A DNA stretch of 58,048 nt, taken from contig NZ_BJDL01000029.1 in NCBI RefSeq assembly GCF_005405125.1, positions 1-58,048 of the forward strand, in the 5' to 3' direction. Under the pieces are notes generated by a model, which ran no database searches, was not told the DNA's origin, and worked only from the letters and a program-made list of their open reading frames with translations. The DNA comes from Lactiplantibacillus songbeiensis. GTDB lineage: Bacteria > Bacillota > Bacilli > Lactobacillales > Lactobacillaceae. The translations under genes were made by a program, and so were the position numbers. Shown in pieces: positions 7,741 to 16,098 of the stretch (within the stretch, counting starts at the first letter, position 1; each line of letters opens with the position of its first letter).

Positions 7741-8062
7741 TTAGTTAAACTTGCCGCCTACCGGTTGGTTCCTAAAATGCTGGAACGCCATGGGCCATTT
7801 TGAAGCCAAAGTACGGTCTTCAAAACTGGCCTTGGCCTAAGTCCGAGCAGACCACTCGCACTAAGGCCAACGACACGGCTGAGCATTTTAGGAACCAACC
7901 TCTCGGCTAAGTGACTGACCTTCAAATAATCAATCATTAATTTTTTTATTCTCGTTAGTTAACGCTGGGCAGGCCAAAATTGGCTCAGTGGTGGTGTTTA
8001 TCTTAGTCGGTGGTTTCCCAACTTAAATAAAGTCTGGCTTGGAAGACTGAATCTTGGCTTCC
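7741..8062 (+). repeat. Compound intergenic repeat (A+B, B half internally deleted)
   Basis: It begins TTAGTTAAACTTGCCGCC and continues into a full A half. Within A there is an extra nested hairpin around TTGAAGCCAAAGT / GGCCTTAGTCC-type arms. The B half lacks the stretch carrying the ACGTGGCCACCACGTTCC block. The right end is degenerate (GGCAATCATTACCAGTAGCG). It fills the 537-base gap before the GNAT gene; the rest of that gap shows no gene. Confidence 0.8.
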
Positions 8063-8148
8063 AACCAGCGTGGCAATCATTACCAGTAGCGATTTAAAAC
8101 GGAGTGGGCTATGATAGGTCTAATTAGTAAAACAAGTGAGGGATTATT

Positions 8149-8700
8149 TTGAAAAATATTTTTGTCGGCCCACGTGTGGCTTTGGCTGTGCCACAGCCAG
8201 AAGATTTCGATGAGATTAGTGATTGGTATACTGATGGTACGTTTGTCCGTAATCTGGACACCATGCCAGCACGGCCATTGTCCGGGGAAGACTTAGAACA
8301 AACTTACCGCAACCTTAACCGTGATACTGAATTTTACTTCCATATTCGCGCTTTGGATGACGACCGTCTGTTGGGATTTGTGACGTTGTTCAACATCGAC
8401 TGGCATAACCAGATTTGCCAGTTGGGATTGGCAATTGGGGATGCCGATGATCGGGGTCACGGCTATGGCACGGAAGCTCTAAATTTGATGCTTAATTATG
8501 GTTTCAATGAGTTAAATCTATATAAGGTTTGTTTGGACGTCATTTCAACTAACCAAGCTGCCATTTCTGTTTATCAGAATAGCGGCTTCGAATTTGAAGG
8601 CACGAATCAGCGTGCTATCAAGCGTGACGGCCAACGTCTAGACCTATATAGCATGGGGTTATTTGCCGAAGATTTCCAGCCACGCATAAAATTTAACTAA
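8149..8700 (+). CDS. GNAT-family N-acetyltransferase (RimJ/RimL type)
   Basis: 183-aa GCN5-related acetyltransferase, expected to move an acetyl group from acetyl-CoA to an amine. The acetyl-CoA pyrophosphate loop is DDRGHGYGTEAL (about residues 104-115), preceded by the beta strand LGLAIGD and followed by LYKVCLDVISTNQAAISVYQ and GFEFEGTNQ, the full motif A/B set of RimL-like proteins. The substrate cannot be told from sequence. A TTG start at 8149 is supported by GAGGG 7-8 bases upstream. It is a monocistronic gene; the 655-base gap after it carries candidate sRNA 1 and two structured repeats. Confidence 0.87.
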   Translation: MKNIFVGPRVALAVPQPEDFDEISDWYTDGTFVRNLDTMPARPLSGEDLEQTYRNLNRDTEFYFHIRALDDDRLLGFVTLFNIDWHNQICQLGLAIGDADDRGHGYGTEALNLMLNYGFNELNLYKVCLDVISTNQAAISVYQNSGFEFEGTNQRAIKRDGQRLDLYSMGLFAEDFQPRIKFN

Positions 8701-8717
8701 TCAATCAGCGCAATTAG

Positions 8718-8746
8718 TTGCAGCCGGTAGCGTTTGCAATTATAAT
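8718..8746 (+). promoter_or_regulatory. Promoter of candidate sRNA 1
   Basis: TTGCAG, 17-base spacer, perfect TATAAT. Unlike the promoters of sRNAs 2-4, it has no TTCACA direct repeat. Confidence 0.65.
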
Positions 8747-8752
8747 AGTCGC

Positions 8753-8956
8753 AGATTGATAGAAAGTGTCGAACTGACTATCAATCCTTAATATTCTTTA
8801 GTTTTTAGATCACAGCCGGTGTTGCTGCCATAATGCCGGTGCGATCACTTTCATTCATAGACTCCCCCAAGCCTTATGAATGGGGTTCATCAAAGCCCCC
8901 ACTTTGATGTTTCCTACTCCTTGACCACTGCATCCCCTGATGTGGTGGCTTTTTTT
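8753..8956 (+). ncRNA. Candidate small RNA 1 (C-rich-loop family)
   Basis: A ~204-base predicted transcript between the promoter at 8718-8746 and an intrinsic terminator (CCAC..GCAT / ATGTGGTGG plus seven T) at 8925-8956. It contains two hairpins: ATTCATA / TATGAAT with CUCCCCC in the loop (about 8853-8881), and a perfect 8-bp stem CATCAAAG / CTTTGATG closing a CCCCCA loop (8888-8909). A single-stranded TTCCTACTCC follows, and the terminator loop is CCCCTG. The repeated C-rich loops are complementary to GGGG/GGAGG ribosome binding sites. No convincing open reading frame with a binding site is present. Expression is inferred. Confidence 0.55.
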
Positions 8957-8957
8957 G

Positions 8958-9081
8958 TAGAGTGGTCACTCAGACGGGTTGACAGTGAGCATTGCCTAGT
9001 TAAGACAAGTACTCGGTGAACTTTCCGAGTGATTGGCTTAGCGTAGCAAGCGGAACTGGCAGTCTGAGTGAGCACGTTTCA
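8958..9081 (+). repeat. Structured ~124-base palindromic element, copy 1a
   Basis: It starts in the terminator tail of sRNA 1 and folds end to end. Outer arms are GTCACTCAGAC / GTCTGAGTGAGC, then fixed blocks GAGCATTGCCTAG and GCGTAGCAAGCGGAA, then the inner stem ACTCGG / CCGAGT. It ends CACGTTTCAG. See the covariation finding. Confidence 0.8.
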
Positions 9082-9098
9082 GCAAATTTGTAGCCTGT

Positions 9099-9220
9099 GA
9101 GGTTTGACGGGTTGGGGATGAGCATTGCCTAGCCAAGACAAGTACTCGGTGCTTTTTCCGAGTGGTTGGCTTGGCTTAGCGTAGCAAGCGGAACTGGCAG
9201 TCTGAGTGAGCACGTTTCAG
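9099..9220 (+). repeat. Structured palindromic element, copy 1b (tandem)
   Basis: Tandem second copy with the same fixed blocks and ACTCGG / CCGAGT hairpin. Its left outer arm has diverged (GAGGTTTGACGGG), so only the inner part pairs. The remainder of the gap, 9221-9355, shows no gene. Confidence 0.75.
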
Positions 9221-9355
9221 CCAGATTTATAAAATCCACAAAAAAAGGCCGCCCCAGCCCCAAACGGAGCCAAGTCGACCACCAACCTTAAATCCGACTG
9301 GTGCGCCATCTACTCACAATCTCAGTAAATCGTTCACCACCCAAATCTAACGTCC

Positions 9356-9772
9356 CTATTCTTCTTCCATCTCAACCACGTCACCACGTTTCGACCAGCG
9401 TTCCTTAAGCTGTACCAAACCCCACGCAATCCCCGCGGTAAATAGCAACAACATCAACGTCGACATCACAATCACAATGATAATCTGAACCCCTTCTGCT
9501 TTTAACACATCCAGCTTCGTCACTAATGCAATCCCGGACGGAATAAAAACCAAACTAATGATTTGTACGAAGAAATTACTAACGCCTTCCACTTGTTCGA
9601 GCTTGACGATTTTCAATGTTAACAATAGGTATAACATGATCATTCCAATTAAGGCGGGCGGCATCGGAAATCCTGGCCAGATTTGATTAACCAATTCCGA
9701 AATCAAACTACTAGCTAATAGAATCAAACCGTAAATCATGATTTGCTTAATAAATTTGCCTTTATTTTTCAT
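9356..9772 (-). CDS. lrgA: LrgA/CidA-family holin-like membrane protein
   Basis: 138 aa with four predicted membrane helices, the length and topology of LrgA/CidA. Recognisable segments are QIWPGFPMPPALIGMIMLYL (about 31-50), with the family's P..P...IGM signature, and SLVFIPSGIALVTKLDVL. In staphylococci LrgAB/CidAB act as holin/antiholin-like proteins affecting autolysis, and in other Firmicutes as pyruvate transporters; which applies here is unknown. The C-terminal tail is charged (RWSKRGDVVEMEEE). It lies 8 bases downstream of the lrgB stop, so the gene order is lrgB then lrgA, the reverse of the common lrgAB order. AGGAGG precedes the ATG. Confidence 0.88.
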   Translation of the reverse strand: MKNKGKFIKQIMIYGLILLASSLISELVNQIWPGFPMPPALIGMIMLYLLLTLKIVKLEQVEGVSNFFVQIISLVFIPSGIALVTKLDVLKAEGVQIIIVIVMSTLMLLLFTAGIAWGLVQLKERWSKRGDVVEMEEE

Positions 9773-9780
9773 AAGTCCTC

Positions 9781-10509
9781 CTAACCTAACCCGATTAACT
9801 GTGCGAACCCCGGCACCATAAAGTTCACTAAGATACCGGCCACGACGAACGCAATCGCGCCAGTCGCCCCAGCCGCTTCACTCACTTCAATCGCCTTTGT
9901 CGCGCCAACCGCATTACCCGCAATGCCAAAACCTAAGCCCGCGCCTAACGGATTCTTGTGCAGTTTGAACCACCGAATAAAATGATCACCCAACGCATAA
10001 ATCAAGACGGAGTTCAAAATGACTGCAAACGCCGCAATTGCTTGATCGCCACCAACCGATGCGGCGACTGGTAACGCAATCGCCGTGGTCGCCGCTTGAA
10101 CCAACATCGCACCAAGTGCCGCATCGGTCAAACCAAGTAACATCGATACGGCATAAATCCCAAAGAGTGATAATAATAGGCCTAAAAATAAGGCAATCAA
10201 AATCACATCCCAATACTTCTTAAAAATATCATTTCGCTTATACAACGGCACCGCAAAGGAAACGGTAGCCGGTGCCACAAACCAAAATAACCAATCGCCA
10301 CCAACTTGATACGCTTGATAAACTTTGTGCAACGGTGCTTGCAGGGCCGACGCAATCAATACCAGCAAACCAATCCCGAGCAGCATTCCAAAAAATAAGG
10401 GTTGGAATAATACAAACCGATTCGTTTTATGATAGAAATACTCGCCAATCCCATAGACTAGCACGGATAGCCCGATGCCAAAGAATGGATTATTGAGAAG
10501 ATAAGTCAC
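9781..10509 (-). CDS. lrgB: LrgB/CidB-family membrane protein
   Basis: ~242-aa polytopic protein of the LrgB family, the usual ~230-residue size. It begins at LLNNPFFGIGLSVLVYGIGE and contains APATVSFAVPLYKR and a C-terminal GNAVGATKAIEVSEAAGATG with the typical GIGTAKA-like signature. It pairs with LrgA in the membrane. A GTG start at 10509 is chosen because GTAGGA lies 6 bases upstream; an ATG at 10563 would add 18 atypical residues. An extended -10 (TGCTATAAT) at about 10638-10646 gives a leader of ~120 bases. No LytTR or LysR regulator gene is adjacent. Confidence 0.86.
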   Translation of the reverse strand: MTYLLNNPFFGIGLSVLVYGIGEYFYHKTNRFVLFQPLFFGMLLGIGLLVLIASALQAPLHKVYQAYQVGGDWLFWFVAPATVSFAVPLYKRNDIFKKYWDVILIALFLGLLLSLFGIYAVSMLLGLTDAALGAMLVQAATTAIALPVAASVGGDQAIAAFAVILNSVLIYALGDHFIRWFKLHKNPLGAGLGFGIAGNAVGATKAIEVSEAAGATGAIAFVVAGILVNFMVPGFAQLIGLG

Positions 10510-10674
10510 ATAATTTCCTACTTTCTTTTGTGAAATCAAAGTTACAAAAAAGGCGCCCCACATCGGGTCTAGTCATCATTTACCATGGTGGTTAGGCTCG
10601 AGCAGTGCGCCAACACGACTCTAAATATTATGTTTTAATTATAGCAAACAAAAGTAAATAATGATAGGAAGAAT

Positions 10675-11514
10675 TTAATCAACTACATAAAACATCAAAG
10701 CATACGCCCCAAGTCCCGTATGAGTCGCAATAATTGGACTCGTCCGCTCAACTAATAAATCCGCTTGCGGCGCGACTTCTTCAACTAACGCTTGGGGGGC
10801 TTTAGCCACCTCATCGTCACCGACATACGAAATTCCCGCCGCTTCAACCCGGGTCACATCAGCTAGGTCATTTAAGATTTGGGCTTGGGCTTTAATCAAG
10901 GCTTTCTTCCCGCGACCACGGGTGTAAAGCTTCAACTTACCATCGACGATTTCAAAGACAAACTTCAACTTAATTAAGTTAGTCACCATGCCGGCGATTT
11001 TCGGTACCCGGCCACCTTTAACCAAATTATCCAGCGTATCCACGAACAAATACACGTGGGTCTGCGCACGAATCACGTCAATCTTAGCGATAATGGCCTC
11101 CAAGTCTGCTCCAGCATGCGCCATGCGGGCAGCTGTCAAGACTTGAAAGGCCATGCCACGATCGGCCGACTTAGTATCAATCACAATCACGTGGCCTTTA
11201 GCCAGTTGGGCCGCTTGCCGCGCCGCATTGACCGTGCCACTCAGGGTTTCGGTTAAATGCAGCGACAAGACGGTACTGCCATCCGCGGTCAAATGGTCGT
11301 ACAAATCCACAAATGACCCAATCGCCGGCTGACTAGTGGTTGGCAACAAATCGCTAGCGGCCATCTTGCGGTCAAAATCAGCCCGTGAAATGGTATCATC
11401 GGCAACCAAATTTCCATCAAATCCCACCATTAACGACACAATGTGAATCTCATACTGTTTGATCTCGGCCGGGGTAAGTTGGACCGATGAATCCGTCACG
11501 ATTTTAATTGTCAT
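10675..11514 (-). CDS. DegV-family fatty-acid-binding protein
   Basis: ~279-aa DegV-fold protein, related to FakB, which presents fatty acids to the kinase FakA. It starts IKIVTDSSVQLTPAEI, with the family's TDSS motif. It also has LLPTTSQPAIGSF (TSQPS-like), LSLHLTETLSGTVNAAR (LSxxLSGT-like) and a C-terminal THTGLGAYALMFYV (HxGPGA/LG-like). All the fatty-acid pocket motifs are present, so it is probably functional, with an unknown acyl preference. The start at 11514 is preferred to GTG at 11526; no strong binding site is seen for either. The promoter is an extended -10 (TGCTATAAT) near 11551. A direct repeat similar to the sRNA operators overlaps it (see findings). Confidence 0.86.
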   Translation of the reverse strand: MTIKIVTDSSVQLTPAEIKQYEIHIVSLMVGFDGNLVADDTISRADFDRKMAASDLLPTTSQPAIGSFVDLYDHLTADGSTVLSLHLTETLSGTVNAARQAAQLAKGHVIVIDTKSADRGMAFQVLTAARMAHAGADLEAIIAKIDVIRAQTHVYLFVDTLDNLVKGGRVPKIAGMVTNLIKLKFVFEIVDGKLKLYTRGRGKKALIKAQAQILNDLADVTRVEAAGISYVGDDEVAKAPQALVEEVAPQADLLVERTSPIIATHTGLGAYALMFYVVD

Positions 11515-11721
11515 AATTGACGCCACGCTTTCAAGTTGTTTTGCTGGCTATTATAGCATTCACAGTTTCATCAACCGTTTTAAAGCCCGTGATAACAACG
11601 TTTAGCAAGTATCAAAACGAAGCGACGATCACAATTTAGTTATAAACTTTGTAAAACACAACTTTTAACCCACACCCAGCACTGCTTTTTCAAGAACACA
11701 TCACTGTTTTGGCTGCATGAT

Positions 11722-11753
11722 GTCACAGTTTCTTCAAAAACCGCCGTTATACT
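11722..11753 (+). promoter_or_regulatory. Promoter of candidate sRNA 2 with regulator direct repeat
   Basis: GTCACA-GTTTC-TTCAAA, exactly 9 bases, then TATACT (11748-11753). The same layout is found at 18508 and 21087. Two hexamers repeating every 11 bases in place of a -35 box are typical of activation by an OmpR/PhoB-type response regulator. Confidence 0.6.
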
Positions 11754-11759
11754 ATGTCC

Positions 11760-11909
11760 ATAGTCAATTAGGAAATCCCCGTTTCCGAACGACGCCCTAA
11801 CTTTTGAATTCATTTACTTCTCCCAAAAGTAATGAATCATGTGTGTGCACAACCTAATTTAAGTCCCACTTCCCTTTTCCACCATCTTCCCCGGATGGTG
11901 GTTTTTTTA
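11760..11909 (+). ncRNA. Candidate small RNA 2 (C-rich-loop family)
   Basis: A ~150-base predicted transcript ending at a strong terminator, CCACCATC / GATGGTGG plus seven T (11879-11908), with TTCCCC in its loop. Upstream elements are a small hairpin GGAAA-TCCCCG-TTTCC and a stem ATTCATTTACTT / AAAGTAATGAAT enclosing CUCCC. It is clearly homologous to sRNA 3: both share TAGTCAATTA, CCGAACGAC, CCCTAACTTTT and the terminator. Three C-rich loops per molecule suggest a ribosome-binding-site antisense regulator. It sits in the 627-base gap before the DyP gene. Confidence 0.65.
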
Positions 11910-12032
11910 GAGTGTGAACGAAGACGGGGTGCTGGTGAGCATTGCCTAGCTATGTCACTGACTCGGCGGGCTTTCCGAGTGAGTGACATAGCGTAGCAAG
12001 CGGAACCAGCAGTCTTCGTGAACACGTTTCAG
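11910..12032 (+). repeat. Structured palindromic element, copy 2
   Basis: The best-paired copy. Outer arms are ACGAAGAC / GTCTTCGT, middle GCTGGT / ACCAGC, inner GCTATGTCACTGACTCGG against CCGAGTGAGTGACATAGC. Fixed blocks are GAGCATTGCCTAG and GCGTAGCAAGCGGAA. It abuts the sRNA 2 terminator. Confidence 0.82.
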
Positions 12033-12081
12033 AAAAAACAACAACTCACCGAAACAACCCCACCCAAACATTTCACTTTAA

Positions 12082-12110
12082 TTGACGCTAGCCCACTAAC
12101 CGGTTACGCT
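12082..12110 (+). promoter_or_regulatory. Possible promoter of the DyP peroxidase gene
   Basis: TTGACG, 17 bases, TACGCT; a good -35 with a weak -10. Confidence 0.35.
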
Positions 12111-12141
12111 GAACTCAACTACAAGTGTTGGAGGGATAATT

Positions 12142-13098
12142 ATGCCAATTGCACCAAGTCACGCCCAAGATGTCTGGAAAGATGTCGGCGAACATGTTCA
12201 ATTCACCGTTTTAAGCTTAACGCGTCAAGATCAAGCCCAAGCACAAGCTGTATTTCAAGAATTTGCAGATCGGTCGCAAGCGATTATTCGCTCATTGCGG
12301 ATTCGCGATGCTAAGCCCGAATCGGGGTCGCAGCTCAAAGTCAGTATCGGTCTGAGTAACGCTGCATGGGATTATTTATTCCCCAATGCGCCGAAACCCC
12401 AAGAATTAGAAACTTACACGACCTTAACTGGACCTAACTATCAGATGCCGGCCTCAGCTGGTGACCTCTTCTTCCATATTCGCGCTAGCAATGAAGCGAT
12501 TGTCTACGAATGCCAGACACAATTCCGGCGGGTTCTAGACGACATTACAACCGTTGTCGATGAGACTAAGGGGTTCCGTTATTTCGAAGGCCGGGCCATT
12601 ATTGGGTTTATTGACGGCACGGAAGCGCCAGCGGTGGAAGACGCCGCTGATTACGCTTTGATTGGCGATGAAGACGCCACCTTTGAAAATGGTTCATATG
12701 CCTTTGCGCAAAAATGGCAGCATGATATGCCCGTATGGGAACACATGTCGACTGAAGATCAGGAAAAAGCCGTGGGGCGTGAAAAGTTCAGCGACTTTGA
12801 ATTAGCTGACAAAGATAAATTCAAGAATGCGCATAACGTCGCTTCCAAATTCGAAGTAGACGGTGTGGAACAAAAAATCGTACGGATGAATGTGCCATTC
12901 TCCAACCCCGCCGCTGGTAATACCGGCACCTACTTTATTGGCTATGCGCGGCACTGGACCGTTACTAAAGGGATGTTACAAAACATGCTGGATCAAGGTG
13001 ACTTTTTATTGACCTTCTCTAAATTGCTGTCTGGTCAATTATTCTTCATTCCGTCCCGTGATCTACTCGCGCAAATCGCTGACGACGACTTCCACTAA
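12142..13098 (+). CDS. DyP-type heme peroxidase
   Basis: 318-aa dye-decolorizing-type peroxidase. The family signature GFIDG is at residues 155-159, with the catalytic aspartate in it. NAHN around residue 231 is the likely proximal heme histidine, and R248 (RMNVPF) the conserved distal arginine. There is no Tat or Sec signal, so it is cytoplasmic, and no encapsulin targeting tail or encapsulin gene is visible. Such enzymes reduce peroxide while oxidising phenolic or porphyrin-like substrates; the physiological substrate is unknown. TTGGAGGG precedes the ATG with good spacing. It stands alone between sRNA 2 and the flavin reductase. Confidence 0.9.
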   Translation: MPIAPSHAQDVWKDVGEHVQFTVLSLTRQDQAQAQAVFQEFADRSQAIIRSLRIRDAKPESGSQLKVSIGLSNAAWDYLFPNAPKPQELETYTTLTGPNYQMPASAGDLFFHIRASNEAIVYECQTQFRRVLDDITTVVDETKGFRYFEGRAIIGFIDGTEAPAVEDAADYALIGDEDATFENGSYAFAQKWQHDMPVWEHMSTEDQEKAVGREKFSDFELADKDKFKNAHNVASKFEVDGVEQKIVRMNVPFSNPAAGNTGTYFIGYARHWTVTKGMLQNMLDQGDFLLTFSKLLSGQLFFIPSRDLLAQIADDDFH

Positions 13099-13120
13099 AC
13101 CTTATTTCCTTCAGAGAACA

Positions 13121-13170
13121 AAAATAGCCTTGCAGAAATTTCGGTAATTTCTGCAAGACTATTTTTTTTT
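13121..13170. terminator. Bidirectional terminator
   Basis: Arms AAAATAG.CTTGCAGAAAT / ATTTCTGCAAG.CTATTTT between two converging genes. Confidence 0.88.
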
Positions 13171-13192
13171 AACCCATCAGTTTACTAAACCC

Positions 13193-15547
13193 TTATTTGA
13201 CTTGTTTCAACGCATCCTGAACGGCTTCTTTAATCGCTCGACTAGAAGCCGATGCACCAGAAATCGCATCAACATCGGTCGAATTAGCGGCCACGATTTC
13301 TTTTGGCAACTGGTCAACTGCGACTAAGCCAACGTCTTCACTTTCATGATGTTGAACAACTTCAACATTTTCAATCTGCTTAGCGCGATACGTGACCCGC
13401 ACGGTGATCTTACCACCTAAGCCACTGTTGGAACTGCCTAAATACTGATCAGCGCCAAGATCGACTTTGGCTGCATTTTCGGTATCTACAATATCATTGA
13501 CCCCGTTGACGTCATCGGCATCGACATCATCGGCATCGGCCTTTGCAGTTGCCGCTTGTTCGCCGGCTAGCTTACCGAAAATTAAACATTCCGCTAAGTT
13601 ACCGCCACCTTGGTAACAGTTTGAGACAATTCCACCGAGTTCACCGGCACCATAAAGATGTGGAATCGGTTGATCATTGACACCTAAGATTTGCGCCTTT
13701 TCGTTGCGTTCAGGCCCACCTTGGGTATTCAAGACATCGTTAGCGACCGCAATCGCATAGTAAGGCCCATCGTCAAAGGCCCGCATACTCTCAACGTGCC
13801 GGCCAAATTCATAATCTTCACCGGCTGCTTTAAATTGATTAAAGCGAGCGACAGTCTTTGCTAGATTATCAGCTGGTACGTCCATTTGGGTGGCTAATTT
13901 AGCTAAAGAATCCGCGGAGATCAATTTATCCATAAATTCGGGGTAAGGTAACCGACCGTTAGCGGCTAATTCTTGCTTGAAGTCATTGTATTGAGCTTGA
14001 TCAAAGACCAAGTATGGATGCAAATTCTTCATCGGAATCAACCATGAGCCATGGGTCTTAATATGACCATGCCGATGTGGTGAGTCTTCTGGGAAGTAAC
14101 GGGTCCCGTCATCAGCGGTCACTAAGATACTTCCTTGCTTCAATAATGGCCAGTTCAATTGCCGACCACGTTCATTATCAGCTTCTTTAAAGGTCAAACC
14201 TGGCAAAACACCGTGTGATTCATAGTTGGCCATATGCCACATCTTGGCCCCTACCGTTTGGGCCATCTTAACCCCATCACCACGGTTATAGAGCGTACCT
14301 AATGGCGTTAAGCGCTTGCTATGCAAGTAAGTCTGGACGAGTTCAGGGTTATTTTCAAAGCCGCCCATCGCTAAGACGACCCCATTCTTCGCATGCACAT
14401 TGATCACTTGATCGTGACGTTTGATTTGCACGCCACGAATAATGCCAGTACCAGGTTCTTGAATCAACTTTTGAGCCCGGGAATCCAACCAAATATCAAT
14501 CTTGTCGGTCCGATCCATGACTTGTTGCCGTAAGACTTTCCACAAGCCAGCGTCTTTGTCACGTTTGTGGACCAGCGCAAAGTCAACGGTCTCGCTACCC
14601 TTTAGTTCTGGGTATTCCGCCATCGTCTTCTTCATATCAACCGCATCGCCAGGCTTAACATCATGCTTCCAGCTAACAGCTTTAATGCCTAAGTAATTTT
14701 CAAAGTAAGCGGGAATCTGGCTCATCCCACGTAGATAAGCCTGCAAAGTCTTTTCTGGGGTGACGAACGACCCATTCAAGCCGTGATAGTAATCGGTCAA
14801 GTCTTTTAAGCTTTCACCCATGACCACGTGTTGGGCAGAATAACGGGTATTCCCACCTTCACGACCATAAGGTGCCGTTTCAACAACTAAGACCCGCGCG
14901 CCATTGTCAGCGGCAAACCGGGCAGCCGAGGCTCCGGCACCCCCAAAGCCTAACACGATCACATCATAATTGCCTTGCCATTTAACGGCCAACGCGGGCG
15001 TACCGTTTTGCATTTTAACTAATTGCGTGAAATGCGCAAAACAACTTTCCAAGAAACTAATCGTCTTTTGGTCAACTAAGCACCCTTGGTCATCAAAGGC
15101 TTTCGGTGCAAAGCTCAACATAAATTCATTGCCAGGTAAGACGGTCGCCCCAACGCCAGGTGAGTTCAAGATTAACCGTAATTCATCTTGGGCGCGCGAC
15201 GTGCCTTGGATGCCTAAGGACGTGCCGACAATCATTAGCGGTTTGCCATTTAACGGATGCACACTATAGGAGAGCCATTCGATGACACTCTTCAAAGCAG
15301 CTGGCACAGCGTGATCATATTCAGGTACCCCAATAATGACCCCATCGGCAGCGTCAATTTGATCGGCTAAGGTCTGAACAGCGGCTGGTAATTCAGCGTC
15401 TTTACTAGGTTCTTTAAATAATGGGACTTGATCAATTTCAGCCACGGTCATGCTGACTTGGGTACTGAAATGATGTTGCATGTAATGTAGTAATTCACGA
15501 TTATATGATTTTTCGGCATTCGTACCGACAATAGCGACTAATTTCAT
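13193..15547 (-). CDS. Three-domain flavin reductase: FMN reductase - FAD (fumarate reductase-like) - FMN-bind
   Basis: 784-aa cytoplasmic flavoprotein. Residues 1-180 form an NADPH_FMN_red domain (PEYDHAVPA at 75-83). From 194 an FAD-binding fumarate-reductase/KstD-type domain begins with GFGGAGASAAR (200-210) and ends with QGGGNLAECLIFGKLAGEQA. An acidic linker leads to a C-terminal FMN_bind domain whose DAISGASASS (about 760-769) matches the ApbE flavinylation motif, so covalent FMN is expected. This architecture is that of L. plantarum enzymes reducing C=C bonds of hydroxycinnamates or vinylphenols (HcrB, VprA) and of NADH:fumarate/acrylate-type reductases. The divergent dicarboxylate-type transporter and LysR gene hint at an imported unsaturated acid as substrate. 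AAGGAC precedes the ATG. Confidence 0.85.
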   Translation of the reverse strand: MKLVAIVGTNAEKSYNRELLHYMQHHFSTQVSMTVAEIDQVPLFKEPSKDAELPAAVQTLADQIDAADGVIIGVPEYDHAVPAALKSVIEWLSYSVHPLNGKPLMIVGTSLGIQGTSRAQDELRLILNSPGVGATVLPGNEFMLSFAPKAFDDQGCLVDQKTISFLESCFAHFTQLVKMQNGTPALAVKWQGNYDVIVLGFGGAGASAARFAADNGARVLVVETAPYGREGGNTRYSAQHVVMGESLKDLTDYYHGLNGSFVTPEKTLQAYLRGMSQIPAYFENYLGIKAVSWKHDVKPGDAVDMKKTMAEYPELKGSETVDFALVHKRDKDAGLWKVLRQQVMDRTDKIDIWLDSRAQKLIQEPGTGIIRGVQIKRHDQVINVHAKNGVVLAMGGFENNPELVQTYLHSKRLTPLGTLYNRGDGVKMAQTVGAKMWHMANYESHGVLPGLTFKEADNERGRQLNWPLLKQGSILVTADDGTRYFPEDSPHRHGHIKTHGSWLIPMKNLHPYLVFDQAQYNDFKQELAANGRLPYPEFMDKLISADSLAKLATQMDVPADNLAKTVARFNQFKAAGEDYEFGRHVESMRAFDDGPYYAIAVANDVLNTQGGPERNEKAQILGVNDQPIPHLYGAGELGGIVSNCYQGGGNLAECLIFGKLAGEQAATAKADADDVDADDVNGVNDIVDTENAAKVDLGADQYLGSSNSGLGGKITVRVTYRAKQIENVEVVQHHESEDVGLVAVDQLPKEIVAANSTDVDAISGASASSRAIKEAVQDALKQVK

Positions 15548-15674
15548 AGTTAACAGTCCTTTTCAGTTTTATGTCTGATTTCATTTAACAGCGTGTGGTT
15601 GTTCACGAGGTCAATATAACGACTTTTGACGAAAAGGCAATGTGAAATTTTGATTAAGTCGATTAAAGGCTGGT

Positions 15675-15705
15675 ATATCAGGTTAAATTAGCCTGATATT
15701 TTTTT
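15675..15705 (+). terminator. Terminator-like hairpin inside the divergent intergenic region
   Basis: A perfect stem ATATCAGG / CCTGATAT is followed by seven T on the plus strand, ~45 bases after a possible promoter TTGACG-N17-TTTGAT (15626-15654). It could mark a very short RNA, an attenuator of the transporter gene, or an operator. Confidence 0.4.
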
Positions 15706-15928
15706 GAACAGGCTGATTATCATTGTGTAAAGCGCTTACTTTAGCTAAATAATTGTTTGATATTCATAAATATTATTAATGAATATTACTAGATTAAAAC
15801 CGACACTTAACGTTTAAAACCATGTCGTAATAATTAATTCCGTGGGGTTTCTCTTCTATTATTCCTATTAAATCAACATTTAAATGATTATTCAATCTCA
15901 TCTATTAGTCTTACCCCCTATCCAAGGA

Positions 15929-15956
15929 TTGACAATTACAAAATAAAAGTTATGAT
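15929..15956 (+). promoter_or_regulatory. Promoter of the DASS transporter gene
   Basis: Perfect TTGACA, 16 bases, TATGAT. The ~135-base leader includes an inverted repeat GATCACTGACG / CGTCAATGATC (16018-16046). Upstream, GTAAAGCGCTTAC at about 15727 resembles a catabolite-repression site with one extra base. The rest of the 551-base gap holds no gene. Confidence 0.6.
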
Positions 15957-16098
15957 ATCTCATGAATCTTAAGCAAACGCATTCAATCTCCATATTCATG
16001 TGAATCTTTTATCAATTGATCACTGACGACGGTTGCGTCAATGATCGTGATTGCCATTATTCATGGTTCAAACCATCAGCATAAAGGGGCTCAAAATT

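Noticed and set aside
8958-9220. Possible CRISPR-like array because of repeated blocks
   Set aside because: Only two units, ~140 bases apart, each internally palindromic; no uniform repeats and spacers and no cas genes.
10564-10674. Extension of LrgB to the ATG at 10563
   Set aside because: The added residues do not fit the family, and a GTG with a well-placed GTAGGA exists at 10509.
12018-12314. 98-codon frame overlapping the DyP peroxidase start
   Set aside because: It starts in the palindromic repeat and runs in another frame across the clear DyP gene; no binding site.
13193-15547. Calling it a true fumarate reductase
   Set aside because: The FAD domain is shared with enzymes acting on cinnamates, vinylphenols, acrylate and urocanate; the substrate cannot be read from the sequence.
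15724-15740. Catabolite-repression (cre) site
   Set aside because: The GTAAAGCGCTTAC palindrome has one extra base relative to the cre core, so it is mentioned only as a possible operator.
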